From Novosphingobium sp. (GTDB lineage: Bacteria > Pseudomonadota > Alphaproteobacteria > Sphingomonadales > Sphingomonadaceae), in assembly GCA_017744735.1 (NCBI GenBank), contig JAGIAR010000004.1, positions 1-64,000 on the forward strand: a stretch of 64,000 nt of DNA. Reading direction: 5' to 3'. Within the stretch, counting starts at the first letter, position 1; the number at the start of each line of letters is the position of its first letter. Below the pieces are notes generated by a model. That model was not told the origin of the DNA. It was given only the letters and a program-made list of their open reading frames with translations, and ran no database searches. Below, piece after piece: positions 37,121 through 45,403 of the stretch. Both the position numbers and the translations under genes were made by a program.

Positions 37121-37534
37121 CTACTTCGCCTTGGCTGCCGCCGGCTTTTTCGCGGCGGGCTGCTTCGGAGCGGCCGGCTTGGTGGCCGCGCCCTGCTCCG
37201 CCTTGGCGCGAGCGATGCCCGCCTCCAGCGAATCCTCTGCCTTGGCGCCCGGGAGCGCCGCGGGCTTGTTCGCCTCCAGCCAGCGCGTGATGTTGGTTGC
37301 GGCACCGGTGTAGCAGAAGTGCTGGAACAGTTCTGCCACCAGCAGGCTGTCGGCCTTGTCCATCAGCTTCTTGAAATGGTTGTGCACCTGGGTCGCGTTG
37401 TTGTTGAAGCTGCCGAGCCAGGCATTGCCCTGGATCCGGAAGCAGCGCTGCTTGCGCAATTCCTGCGCGAACGGGTTGTAATCGAACTTCTTGCCCTGCG
37501 CGCGCAATTCATAGGTGATCGTGAAGATCGGCAT
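37121..37534 (-). CDS. Cas2/SinR-like ferredoxin-fold protein with Lys/Ala/Pro tail
   Basis: 137 residues. Residues 1-90 read like a Cas2/SinR-type ferredoxin fold: MPIFTITYELRA (first strand), a helix over 20-30, RIQGNAWLGSFNNNATQVHN, and SLLVAELFQ (fourth strand). Residues 112-137 are a basic low-complexity tail (AAPKQPAAKKPAAAKAK) like nucleic-acid-binding tails. No cas genes or repeats are present, so a CRISPR role is unlikely. It may be an RNase- or nucleic-acid-binding protein; the fold call is by eye. Confidence 0.55.
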   Translation of the reverse strand: MPIFTITYELRAQGKKFDYNPFAQELRKQRCFRIQGNAWLGSFNNNATQVHNHFKKLMDKADSLLVAELFQHFCYTGAATNITRWLEANKPAALPGAKAEDSLEAGIARAKAEQGAATKPAAPKQPAAKKPAAAKAK

Positions 37535-37565
37535 TTTACCCGTCGCCTTTCGCTTTCAACGCAAA

Positions 37566-37586
37566 GCCCCCGGCAATGCCGGGGGC
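37566..37586 (-). terminator. Terminator after the aldehyde dehydrogenase gene
   Basis: GCCCCCGGC-AAT-GCCGGGGGC is a perfect 9-bp stem with a 3-base loop. On the minus strand it follows the ALDH stop by 23 bases and is followed by TTTGCGTT. Confidence 0.7.
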
Positions 37587-37609
37587 CCCGTTTCCATCCC
37601 GCGGTTCTT

Positions 37610-39082
37610 TCAGAGCGTTGCGGGCGCGCCGTCAAGCAGAACCGTCTTTGTCTCGACGTAGGGCCACAGGCCCTCTTCGCCGCCCTCGCGGCCGATGCCC
37701 GACTGCTTGAAGCCGCCGAACGGCGCCGAGAACTCCATCCGCATGCCGTTCTGCCCCATCACACCGGTGCGCACCTTGCGGCTGATGTCGTAGGCCGCCT
37801 GCACATCGGTGGTCAGGACCGAGCCGTTGAGGCCGAAATTGCTTTCGTTCGCGATGCGGATCGCATCTTCCTCGTCCTCGGCCGGGATCAGACACAGCAC
37901 CGGACCGAAGATCTCTTCCTGGGCAATCCGGCTGGTGTTGTCGACATTGGCGAACAGGGTCGGCTCGATGAAATAGCCCTTGTTCATATGCGCCGGACGC
38001 GCACCGCCGGTAACGAGATCGGCGCCGCTCTTCTTGCCTTCCTCGATGTACATCTCGACGCGCTCGAGCTGGCGCTTCATCGCGAGCGGGCCGAGTTGGG
38101 TCTCGGGATCCTCGCTGTTGCCGATCTTGATCCCTTCCATCACGCCCTTGATCGCCTCGGCAAGCTCGTCGTGGCGGTGCTTCGAGACGACGGCGCGGCT
38201 GAGCATCGCGCAGACCTGCCCGCTGAGCACGGTGATCGTGTTGCCGAGGATCTGGGCGGCGACTTCGATCGGGAAATCGTCGCGCACGATCGCGGCCGAC
38301 TTTCCGCCGAGTTCGAGGCTGCAGCGCGCCACGCGGCTGGCGCAGACTTCGGCGATGCGCTTGCCCGCAGCGGTCGAGCCGGTGAAGCTGACCTTGTCGA
38401 TCCCTTGGTTGTGAACGAGGTGATCGGAAGCCTCGCGCTCACCGGGGACCAGGTTGACCACGCCGGCCGGAATGCCCGCGGCTTCGGCGGCTTCGGCGAT
38501 GATATAGGCTTCGAGCGGCGTCTCGGGCGAAGGCTTCATCACGATCGTGCAGCCGGCGACCAGCGAATAGAACACCTTGTTCGCCATGATGCCGAACGGC
38601 GCGTTCCATGGCGCGATCCCGGCGACGACGCCGACCGGCTCGCGCGCGAGGATCACCGTGTCGACACCCTGGCCCTTCTTCTGCGAAACCCATTCGAAGC
38701 TCTCGCCGAGCGCCGCGATCCCGCGCAGCGCGACGATCGATCCGCCGTGCATCATCGGTGCGAAGCTGGCGAGGCCGCCGATCTGCGCGGTCCAGGCCGC
38801 CGCCAGTTCGGGGATGCGGGCTTCGAGCAGGTCGATCATCTTGTTCAGCGCGGCGCCGCGCGCGGCCGGCGACGTAGTCGGCCAGGGCCCCTTGTCGAAG
38901 GCTTCGCGCGCGGCAGCGACGGCGAGGTCCATGTCCTCCTTGCCGGCCTCGGCGACCTGGGCGACCACTTCCTCGCTGTTCGGGTTGACGATCTCGATCG
39001 TCTTGCCGGATTTGGCGGCGACCCACTGGCCGCCGATGAACAGCTTGTCGGGATGACGGACGGAAACACCTGCGGGAACCAT
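37610..39082 (-). CDS. Aldehyde dehydrogenase (NAD(P)+-dependent)
   Basis: 490 residues. LFIGGQWVAAKSG at the N terminus, PWNAPFGIM in the cofactor site, FTGSTAAGKRIAE, catalytic Glu in LELGGKSAAIV and catalytic Cys in LSGQVCAMLSRA. Oxidises an aldehyde, probably aromatic in this context, to the acid in the cytosol. GAGGAGAG precedes the ATG. It is the last gene of the leftward operon NmrA-like, PQQ-ADH, ALDH; gap to the PQQ gene 38 bases. Confidence 0.93.
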   Translation of the reverse strand: MVPAGVSVRHPDKLFIGGQWVAAKSGKTIEIVNPNSEEVVAQVAEAGKEDMDLAVAAAREAFDKGPWPTTSPAARGAALNKMIDLLEARIPELAAAWTAQIGGLASFAPMMHGGSIVALRGIAALGESFEWVSQKKGQGVDTVILAREPVGVVAGIAPWNAPFGIMANKVFYSLVAGCTIVMKPSPETPLEAYIIAEAAEAAGIPAGVVNLVPGEREASDHLVHNQGIDKVSFTGSTAAGKRIAEVCASRVARCSLELGGKSAAIVRDDFPIEVAAQILGNTITVLSGQVCAMLSRAVVSKHRHDELAEAIKGVMEGIKIGNSEDPETQLGPLAMKRQLERVEMYIEEGKKSGADLVTGGARPAHMNKGYFIEPTLFANVDNTSRIAQEEIFGPVLCLIPAEDEEDAIRIANESNFGLNGSVLTTDVQAAYDISRKVRTGVMGQNGMRMEFSAPFGGFKQSGIGREGGEEGLWPYVETKTVLLDGAPATL

Positions 39083-39120
39083 GATACTCTCCTCAAGAAT
39101 CGTGCGGCTGAACCTACAGC

Positions 39121-41325
39121 CTAGAAGCTGGACAGAATAGTAAGCGTACGGGAATCGAGCGGCTTGCCGGCCGCCTGGAGCGCCAGCTCGCGTTTGCGGA
39201 CCTTGCCCTGCTCGTCGATCAGGAAGGCGTGGATCGCCTTGACCTGGTCGGGGGTCAGCGCGTCGTCCCAGCGGGGCATCCCGCCCGAAACCAGCAGGCC
39301 TTTGAGCACGATCTGGTCGAAGGCCGCGTGGACGCCCTTGTCGAGCCGGCGCAGGTCAGGAAGCGGGGCGCGCGGCTGGTTCGAATGGCACAGCGAGCAA
39401 TTGGCGGTGAACAGGGCAGAACCCAGCGCGATCGTCTGCGGGGTTACGCCGGGCAATTGCGCGGGCGGCTCGGGCGCGGGCCGCAGCGGCGGCAAGTCGG
39501 CCGGAATCGGCACCTTGCCGCCACCGAGCTTGAACACCAGCAGGCGGTTGGCGTTGCCCTTTGCGTATGCCGCGGCATAGGCGGGCACGAAGCCCCAGCC
39601 CCCGCCGCCCCAACCGGTCTGGATCGCGACATATTGCACGCCGTTCACGCGGTATGTCATCGGCGCGGCCAGCATCGAGGAGCCGGTGTCGATCGAAGCG
39701 AGCAACTTGCCCGTATCCGAATCGCGCACCAGCAATTTGCCCGAGACCGTGCCATAGATGACAAGACCGGACTCGGTCGCCAGCACGCCCCCGCGATCCT
39801 GATAGCCGTCGCGCGGCGCAGACCATTTGGTCTTGCCGGTCAGCGGATCGATCGCCCGCATTTCGGCGCTGGCGGGATTGTCCTTGACCCATTGCCACTG
39901 CGGCAACTTCTGGATCGCCCGCTGCATCGCGGGCGGCAGGGTGGGCATCGCCGCCTGCAAATCCTCGGTGAAGATCAGCGCCGCGGAGGCGTTCATATTA
40001 TAGGGCTTGCGCGCCGGGCGTTCCTGGCCCGGCGGAATGAACATCAGATTCCCCATCTCGACCACCGAGGCGAAATAGAGCCCGCGGGCCGGATCGAACG
40101 CCGCCGGGTGCCAGTTGCGCGCGCCGGTGCTGGAGGGGAAGACCAGCTTGGGGCCCTTGCCGTAGTCGCCGTATTCGGGGGTCAGATGCGGCTTGCCGGT
40201 CGCCAGATCGACCTTGTCGGCCCAACTGGTCCGCACGATCGCATTGGCGGCGAGTGGCTTGCCGGTCTCGCGGTCGAGCACGTAGAAGAAGCCGTTCTTG
40301 GGCGCATGCAGCAGCACGGGCCGCTTGGCGCCTCCCACGGTCATGTCGGCCAGGACCATCGGCTGGGTCGCGGTCAGGTCCCAGCTGTCTTGCGGGGTCT
40401 CCTGATAGTACCACTTCATCTTGCCGGTCTTGCGGTCGACCGCGATGACCGAATCGAGATAGAGATTGTCGCCCCCGCGCGGTGAGCGGTTCGAGATCGG
40501 GTAGGGGCCGCCGTTGCCCGCGCCGATCAGCACCTGGTCGAACTGCGGATCGTAATTGATCGCATCCCATGCGGTGCCGCCGCCGCCGATGTCCCACCGG
40601 CTCTTCGGATCCCATGTCTTGAGCGCAGCTTCGAGCTCCGGCGTCTCCTGCGGGCCGTCGGCCGGATCGTGCGGAATGGTGAAGAAGCGCCAGGCCTGCT
40701 TGCCACTGCGCAGGTCGTAGGCGGTGACATAGCCGCGCGTATCGTATTCGGCGCCGGCATTGCCGATCACCACCAGATCGCCGGCGATCTCGGGCGCGCC
40801 GCTGATCGTGTAGCCGCGCTTGTGATCGACGATCGTGTCGACCTGCCAATCAATCGCGCCGGTCTTCGCGTCGAGCGCGTAAAGCATGCCGTCGAGTGCG
40901 CCGACAAAGACCTTGCCGTCCGCCACCTGGAGGCCGCGGTTGGCCTGGTCGCAGCAGGCGGCTCGGTTCGCCTGCATGTCGACCTTGGGCACGAAGGTCC
41001 ACAATTGCTTCCCGCTCGCCGCGTCGAGCGCGTAGACTCGGCCGAGATTGCCCGAGGCGTACATCACCCCGTCGATCACGACCGGGGTCGATTCCTGCAC
41101 CCGCGCGGTGCCGAGATCGTATTGCCAGGCGAGGCCAAGTTGTCCTGCATTGGCCTTGGTGATGTCGCCCAGGCGCGAAAAGTGGCTGCTTGCCCAGTCG
41201 CCACCGGGATTGTCCCAGTCGTCGCCCGCGCCATAGACCGAGGTATCGACCTTCGGCGGTTCGTAGCCCTTCGAGCAGGACGCGAGGAGGGCGAGCGCAG
41301 CGACCGCGAGGAGGCGGCGCATCAT
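39121..41325 (-). CDS. Quinohemoprotein (PQQ) alcohol dehydrogenase, lipoprotein
   Basis: 734 residues: lipobox (LALLASC, about 12-18), eight-bladed PQQ propeller with the vicinal disulphide AACCDQANRG, and SWDLTATQP around the catalytic Asp. The residue two after that Asp is Thr, which points to calcium rather than a lanthanide. A C-terminal cytochrome domain carries CSLCHSN, making it a type II quinohemoprotein. It oxidises alcohols in the periplasm. ATG 41325 overlaps the NmrA stop by 4 bases; a TTG three codons up is unlikely. No PQQ synthesis genes are in view. Confidence 0.92.
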   Translation of the reverse strand: MMRRLLAVAALALLASCSKGYEPPKVDTSVYGAGDDWDNPGGDWASSHFSRLGDITKANAGQLGLAWQYDLGTARVQESTPVVIDGVMYASGNLGRVYALDAASGKQLWTFVPKVDMQANRAACCDQANRGLQVADGKVFVGALDGMLYALDAKTGAIDWQVDTIVDHKRGYTISGAPEIAGDLVVIGNAGAEYDTRGYVTAYDLRSGKQAWRFFTIPHDPADGPQETPELEAALKTWDPKSRWDIGGGGTAWDAINYDPQFDQVLIGAGNGGPYPISNRSPRGGDNLYLDSVIAVDRKTGKMKWYYQETPQDSWDLTATQPMVLADMTVGGAKRPVLLHAPKNGFFYVLDRETGKPLAANAIVRTSWADKVDLATGKPHLTPEYGDYGKGPKLVFPSSTGARNWHPAAFDPARGLYFASVVEMGNLMFIPPGQERPARKPYNMNASAALIFTEDLQAAMPTLPPAMQRAIQKLPQWQWVKDNPASAEMRAIDPLTGKTKWSAPRDGYQDRGGVLATESGLVIYGTVSGKLLVRDSDTGKLLASIDTGSSMLAAPMTYRVNGVQYVAIQTGWGGGGWGFVPAYAAAYAKGNANRLLVFKLGGGKVPIPADLPPLRPAPEPPAQLPGVTPQTIALGSALFTANCSLCHSNQPRAPLPDLRRLDKGVHAAFDQIVLKGLLVSGGMPRWDDALTPDQVKAIHAFLIDEQGKVRKRELALQAAGKPLDSRTLTILSSF

Positions 41326-42236
41326 GCCGGCCAAAGGCCCTGATACTGCTCGAGCACCGAGCGCAGGGTGCGGGGCGGGCGGCCGGTGATGCGTTCGACG
41401 TCGTCCGAGACGACATTCATGAAGCCCTCGCGGATCGACTGACCGAAGGTGACCATGCCTTCGCTGGCCCAGGGGATCGGGCCGTCGGGCACGATGTCGG
41501 ACGCTTTGCGCGCGACGCCGAGCGAATCGAAATAGCGATACATGCCCTCGTCATCGACCGGTTCGATCTCGATCGGCTTGCCCGCCATCTGCGAGACCAG
41601 CGCCATCGCATCGGGCAGCGTCCACAACTCCGGACCGGTCACGTCGTAGGCCTTGTTCCCGTGGCCCTCCTGGGTCAGCACGCCGACCGCAATCGCCACG
41701 CAATCGTCGCGGCTGACGATCGGGCACAGGCCGTGGCCGGCGTTCTCGGGCTTGTGCCCGGCCTGCAGCGCCGGGATCGCCATCGCGGTCGCGACCGCCT
41801 CGGCATAGAGGCTGTCGCGCAGATGCGTGTAAGCCAGGCCGGATTTCTCGATCATCTGCTCGGTCGCGAGATGGTCGAACTGCTCGACCGAGGGATTGCC
41901 CGGCTTTCCGCAGCCGAGGATCGAGGTGTAGACCACGTGCTCCACCCCGTTGGCCTTCGCCGCCTCGACCGCATTGGTATGCTGCTCGACCCGCGTGCCG
42001 ACGCGGGTGGTGGAGATCAGCAGCATCCGCTCGCCCCCTTCCATCGCCTTGAGCAGCGAGGCGGGATCGTCGAAATCTGCCGCGCGGACGTTGGCGCCCG
42101 CTTCGGCGAACTCGGCGAGCTTGTCGGTGGTGCGGGAGAGAAGAATCAGGTCTTCCGCGGGAACCGACTCGAGCAGCAGCTTCGCCGCCGCATTGCCGAA
42201 CTGCCCGGACGCCCCGGTGACTATGATCTTGCCCAT
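41322..42236 (-). CDS. NmrA/SDR-type NAD(P)-binding protein
   Basis: 304 residues. Rossmann motif IIVTGASGQFGNAAAKLL at residue 3, RVGTRVEQHTNAVEAAK and YTSILGCGKPG; atypical SDR of the NmrA/quinone-oxidoreductase-2 type. It probably reduces a quinone or an aromatic ketone/enone. ATG 42236 is chosen because GGAGAGG lies directly before it; the in-frame ATG at 42248 would use those bases as codons. First gene of the PQQ-ADH operon, with a TAAC-N4-GTTA palindrome upstream. Confidence 0.87.
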   Translation of the reverse strand: MGKIIVTGASGQFGNAAAKLLLESVPAEDLILLSRTTDKLAEFAEAGANVRAADFDDPASLLKAMEGGERMLLISTTRVGTRVEQHTNAVEAAKANGVEHVVYTSILGCGKPGNPSVEQFDHLATEQMIEKSGLAYTHLRDSLYAEAVATAMAIPALQAGHKPENAGHGLCPIVSRDDCVAIAVGVLTQEGHGNKAYDVTGPELWTLPDAMALVSQMAGKPIEIEPVDDEGMYRYFDSLGVARKASDIVPDGPIPWASEGMVTFGQSIREGFMNVVSDDVERITGRPPRTLRSVLEQYQGLWPA

Positions 42237-42278
42237 GACCCTCTCCATCCAATGCCCATCCGGGCTTGGCCGCAATCA

Positions 42279-42290
42279 TAACGAGTGTTA
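42279..42290. promoter_or_regulatory. Operator-like palindrome TAACGAGTGTTA (site 1 of 4)
   Basis: TAAC-GAGT-GTTA sits between the divergent NmrA-PQQ-ALDH operon and the NTF2-like gene at 42324. The same TAAC-N4-GTTA pattern occurs at 46209, 51172 and 60586, each time in a promoter gap. Confidence 0.6.
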
Positions 42291-42323
42291 CGGTTGTGGC
42301 AACCAAATGAGGAGAGACTGGAA

Positions 42324-42821
42324 GTGACCGCCATTCCGATCGAAGACCGCCTGGGCCTGATGGACCTGATCGCCGACTACAGCTGGGCGCTCGACACCGG
42401 CGACGCCGACGGGCTGGTCGAATGCTTCACCGAAGACTGCCTGATGAGCGAGGAAGTGTTCGACGAGCCCGACATCTGGAACGGGCACGAGGGCATCCGC
42501 GGGCTGATGAAGCATTACGCCAACGCGCCGGGCTTTCCCGGGCGCCAGCACCACGTCACGCAGATCAAGTATTTCCCGCAAGCGGACGGCTCGGTGAAGA
42601 TGAAGAGCTTCGCCTTCGTCACCGAATGCGAGGGCGAGCCGCCGATGGTGTTGCGCTTTGCCGGCTGGTACGAGGATCACGCGATCAAGAGCGCCGACGG
42701 CAAATGGCGTTTCCAGCGCCGGATCGTGCGGCTGTGGGACGGCGAAGTGCTCAAGAACTTCCCCGGCAAGGGCGAATGGGTTCCGCGCAAGCGCCCGGAT
42801 TCGCTGATCATCCGGAAGTAA
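42324..42821 (+). CDS. NTF2/SnoaL-like protein (2)
   Basis: 165 residues: DRLGLMDLIADYSWALDTGD then LVECFTEDC, typical of the SnoaL_4/hydroxylating-dioxygenase-beta-like NTF2 group, with FAFVTECEG and WRFQRRIVRLWDGEVL at the C terminus. Cytoplasmic. GTG 42324 has GGAGAG 7 bases upstream. Divergent from the NmrA-PQQ-ALDH operon and sharing the palindrome at 42279. A lyase, isomerase or dehydratase role is inference. Confidence 0.83.
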   Translation: MTAIPIEDRLGLMDLIADYSWALDTGDADGLVECFTEDCLMSEEVFDEPDIWNGHEGIRGLMKHYANAPGFPGRQHHVTQIKYFPQADGSVKMKSFAFVTECEGEPPMVLRFAGWYEDHAIKSADGKWRFQRRIVRLWDGEVLKNFPGKGEWVPRKRPDSLIIRK

Positions 42822-42841
42822 TCTGGCGGGAGTGCACAACG

Positions 42842-42867
42842 CGAGCCCCTGCACAGGCGGGGGCTCG
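42842..42867. terminator. Hairpin between convergent genes
   Basis: CGAGCCCC (42842-42849) and GGGGCTCG (42860-42867) form an 8-bp stem with a 10-base loop. It separates the NTF2-like gene from the leftward flavocytochrome operon. Confidence 0.55.
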
Positions 42868-42893
42868 AACGGGGCATATCCGGCCTCGATGCC

Positions 42894-43412
42894 TCAGCCT
42901 TTCGGAACCAGCACCCACCCCAGCGCAAGCCCCGCGTCCGCTCTGACGGCGGTCGCCCGTGCCGCGGGCATCGGCCCGCGCGGATCGGCCGCCCAGCTGC
43001 CGAGCGCTTCGGCCCAGCCTTGCCCGGCCGCATTCGCGACCCGGCCGAGCGCCGCCCAGCCGGGCCGGCAACGGCTGGCCGAACATTTCTGCCCGCGGCC
43101 TTCGAACTCGGCGGCCAACGTGTAGCCCATCTCGGCCGCGACATCGGCGATCAGCACGAGATCGGCATGGCGGCTGACGCCTGCAACGAGCGCCGGCCTG
43201 GCGGCGAAGATTTTGCGCGCGAAGCGGATGCGATCGCCTTCGATCGCGAGCGATCGGCCTCCGGCTTCCGCGAAGCGGCGGCCGGCGTCGAGCGAGGAAT
43301 CGTGCAGCAACACGCGCCCGTCACCGTGCTTCCAGCGCCAGGTCGCGAGGCCCGAGAGGGTCGGCACGGCGAGCGCTCCGCCCAATACAGCGCGACGGCT
43401 CGCACGAATCAT
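42894..43412 (-). CDS. Tat-signal protein of unknown function in flavocytochrome operon
   Basis: 172 residues. The N terminus ASRRAVLGGALAVPTLSGLA is a Tat-type signal with a twin Arg (RR). The mature part has no motif I recognise apart from a Cys pair in KCSASRC and an aromatic-poor Ala/Arg-rich composition. ATG 43412 overlaps the cytochrome stop by 4 bases, so it is made together with the flavoprotein and cytochrome. A role in assembling or exporting the flavoenzyme is inference. Confidence 0.75.
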   Translation of the reverse strand: MIRASRRAVLGGALAVPTLSGLATWRWKHGDGRVLLHDSSLDAGRRFAEAGGRSLAIEGDRIRFARKIFAARPALVAGVSRHADLVLIADVAAEMGYTLAAEFEGRGQKCSASRCRPGWAALGRVANAAGQGWAEALGSWAADPRGPMPAARATAVRADAGLALGWVLVPKG

Positions 43413-43828
43413 TGCGACGGCCCCTTGTGGCTCGCGAGATAGTCCGCGATCTGCTTCAGCTCGGCGTCGCTGACCTCGCCGCGCGGGATTGCCGGCATGT
43501 TGCCGATGCCCCGGCGCGCGGCCATAATCACATACTGGCTGGCCAGGTCGGTGCGCTTCTCGAGATCGGGCTGAAAGCCCTTGGCCCGCCGGGCAAGCAG
43601 GCCGTACCCCATCCCGTTGGGGCCGTGGCACATGATGCATTTTTCGACGTAGAGCTTCTCGCCGCCGGTCGCGTTCGGACGCGAAGCCAGCGTGATCGGA
43701 TCCGGCGGCGGCGGCGGACCGCCGGCTTTGGCCGGGGCAGTCGGGGTTTCCTCGGCCTGCGAGCACGCGCCGAAGCCGACGATCATCACCGCCGCGCAGG
43801 CGAGCATCGGGAGAATTTTCCGCGTCAT
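43409..43828 (-). CDS. Cytochrome c subunit, lipoprotein-type signal
   Basis: 139 residues. Signal with lipobox GFGACS, a Pro-rich linker (PPPPPD), then a class I cytochrome c: heme motif CIMCH near residues 64-68, MPAIPRGEVSDAELKQIADYL with the distal Met in GNMPAI. It probably takes electrons from the VAO-type flavoprotein encoded just upstream, as PchC does for PchF in p-cresol methylhydroxylase. Overlaps the flavoprotein gene by 4 bases and the Tat gene by 4. Confidence 0.9.
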   Translation of the reverse strand: MTRKILPMLACAAVMIVGFGACSQAEETPTAPAKAGGPPPPPDPITLASRPNATGGEKLYVEKCIMCHGPNGMGYGLLARRAKGFQPDLEKRTDLASQYVIMAARRGIGNMPAIPRGEVSDAELKQIADYLASHKGPSQ

Positions 43829-45387
43829 TGGCCGCGCTCCTTCCTGAGGCGATTGGGCCAGATGCCGCTCTTGCCCGGGGCGAGGATGCCGTTGGGGTCG
43901 AGCGCGTCCTTGACCTTCTCGTTGAGCCTGTTCAGCGCCCCGCCGCCCCAGCTATAGGTCTTGGCGACGAGGTCCATGTAATCGAGATGGGTGCGGTATT
44001 CGCCGTAGCCCATCTCTTCCGCGTCCTTCACCAGCGCGCGGAAGAACGGATCGATCCGCTTCATCTTCTCCGCATCGTCCTTGTCGAAGATCATCGCGTT
44101 AACGTTGATCAGGTGCCGCTCGCCGAAGGCGAAGCTGCCCTGGTAGTCCATCCCGTATTCCTTGTAGCGCGAATAGGTGCGGTTGAACTGTTCGAGCGCC
44201 TTGGTTCCGTCCTGCGGAATGATCGGCGAGAAGCCGATGTGGCCGCCGCGGCCGCCGTACCAGTTCACGTTCTGCATCGGGAAGGTCATCGGCGTACCGG
44301 TCCAGCCGCTGTGCTCCTTGGGCTGGCCCTTCACCCAGCTGGTCGGCTTGATCAGCATCGGCTTGATGTCGTTCATCGCCTTTTCGAGCACCTTGTAGGC
44401 GGCCTTGTTGATCTCCTCGCGCCCGTAGAGTCGCAGCGACACGCCCCACCAGCCGATGTTGAATTTCTTGCGGATCGCATCGATCACATCGTCCGACAGC
44501 GCACCCGGCTTGTCGGTCCATTCGTTGCGGCGGGTGACCACTGCCGCGGCGCGCAGCCAGTTGCCGATCGAGGGGCTCTGGGTCAGCACGCGTTCGCGCC
44601 GCAGCGGCCCGATCGTGTCGACCATCGCCTTCAGGTCCTCGGGCTTGTCGAATTCGACGTCCATGCCCATCAGGCTCTCGGGCTCGGGCATCAGCCACAT
44701 ATTGGCCTTGGTCACGATCCCGAAGTTCGACTGGACGAACATCTGATCCCAGCCCGGGCCGAAGCCGAACGGATAGACGCCCCAGGTCGGCGCCTTCGGG
44801 AAAGCGCCCATGCCCGTGCGGACGACTTCGCCGGTCGGCAGCACCACCTCGAGCCCGCAGATGTTCTTGGTGTTCTCGCCATAGGGCGTGTAGCCCACCC
44901 CGCGGTCGAGCGCGTTGCCGATCACCGAGCCCCAGCTGTTGCCCGGCGTCGACAGCCAGAACGGCAGGTCGTGCTGCTTGAGGTAATCGTAGAGATCGTA
45001 GAATCCGACGCCCGGCTCGAGCGTGACCACGCCCGACTCAGGATCGAACTCGATCTTCTTCATCCGCGAGAGATCGAGCACCACGCTGCCGCTGAGCAGC
45101 GGAGCATTGCCGCCGTAGCCCAGGTTCTTGCCGCGGCTGATCGGCCACAACGGCAACAGGTACTGGTTGGCGATCTTCACCGCCGCCTGCACTTCCTCGA
45201 CCGTGGTCGGGGCGACCGCGCCGAGCGGAAGGTGATGCGTGTCGTCGATCGCGAATTTGTCGTGATAGGCGATGCGGTCCTCGTCCTCGAGGAACACCTT
45301 GTCTTGCCCGAGAGCCGACACGAAGGCGCGCATCGCCTGCTGGACCTTGGCGGCATCGAAGCCGGGCGGGAGGGGAAGTTCTTCCAT
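43825..45387 (-). CDS. VAO/PCMH-type FAD flavoprotein (4-alkylphenol oxidising)
   Basis: 520 residues. FAD-binding domain with PISRGKNLGYGGNAPL then GVGYTPYGENTK and VVLPTGEVVRTGMGAF, followed by the cap domain and GYGEYRTHLDYMD near the C terminus; YRTH matches the phenolate-binding Tyr/Arg of vanillyl-alcohol oxidase. Partners oxidise the para side chain of phenols by hydride removal and water addition. It has no signal peptide although its cytochrome is exported. ATG 45387 begins 16 bases after the SDR stop; the ORF's upstream extension is not coding. Confidence 0.92.
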   Translation of the reverse strand: MEELPLPPGFDAAKVQQAMRAFVSALGQDKVFLEDEDRIAYHDKFAIDDTHHLPLGAVAPTTVEEVQAAVKIANQYLLPLWPISRGKNLGYGGNAPLLSGSVVLDLSRMKKIEFDPESGVVTLEPGVGFYDLYDYLKQHDLPFWLSTPGNSWGSVIGNALDRGVGYTPYGENTKNICGLEVVLPTGEVVRTGMGAFPKAPTWGVYPFGFGPGWDQMFVQSNFGIVTKANMWLMPEPESLMGMDVEFDKPEDLKAMVDTIGPLRRERVLTQSPSIGNWLRAAAVVTRRNEWTDKPGALSDDVIDAIRKKFNIGWWGVSLRLYGREEINKAAYKVLEKAMNDIKPMLIKPTSWVKGQPKEHSGWTGTPMTFPMQNVNWYGGRGGHIGFSPIIPQDGTKALEQFNRTYSRYKEYGMDYQGSFAFGERHLINVNAMIFDKDDAEKMKRIDPFFRALVKDAEEMGYGEYRTHLDYMDLVAKTYSWGGGALNRLNEKVKDALDPNGILAPGKSGIWPNRLRKERGQ

Positions 45388-45403
45388 CGGTTCTGTTCCT
45401 AGC

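Noticed and set aside
37121-37534. CRISPR-associated Cas2 gene
   Set aside because: No array, no cas1 or other cas gene, and an added basic tail; only the fold looks related.
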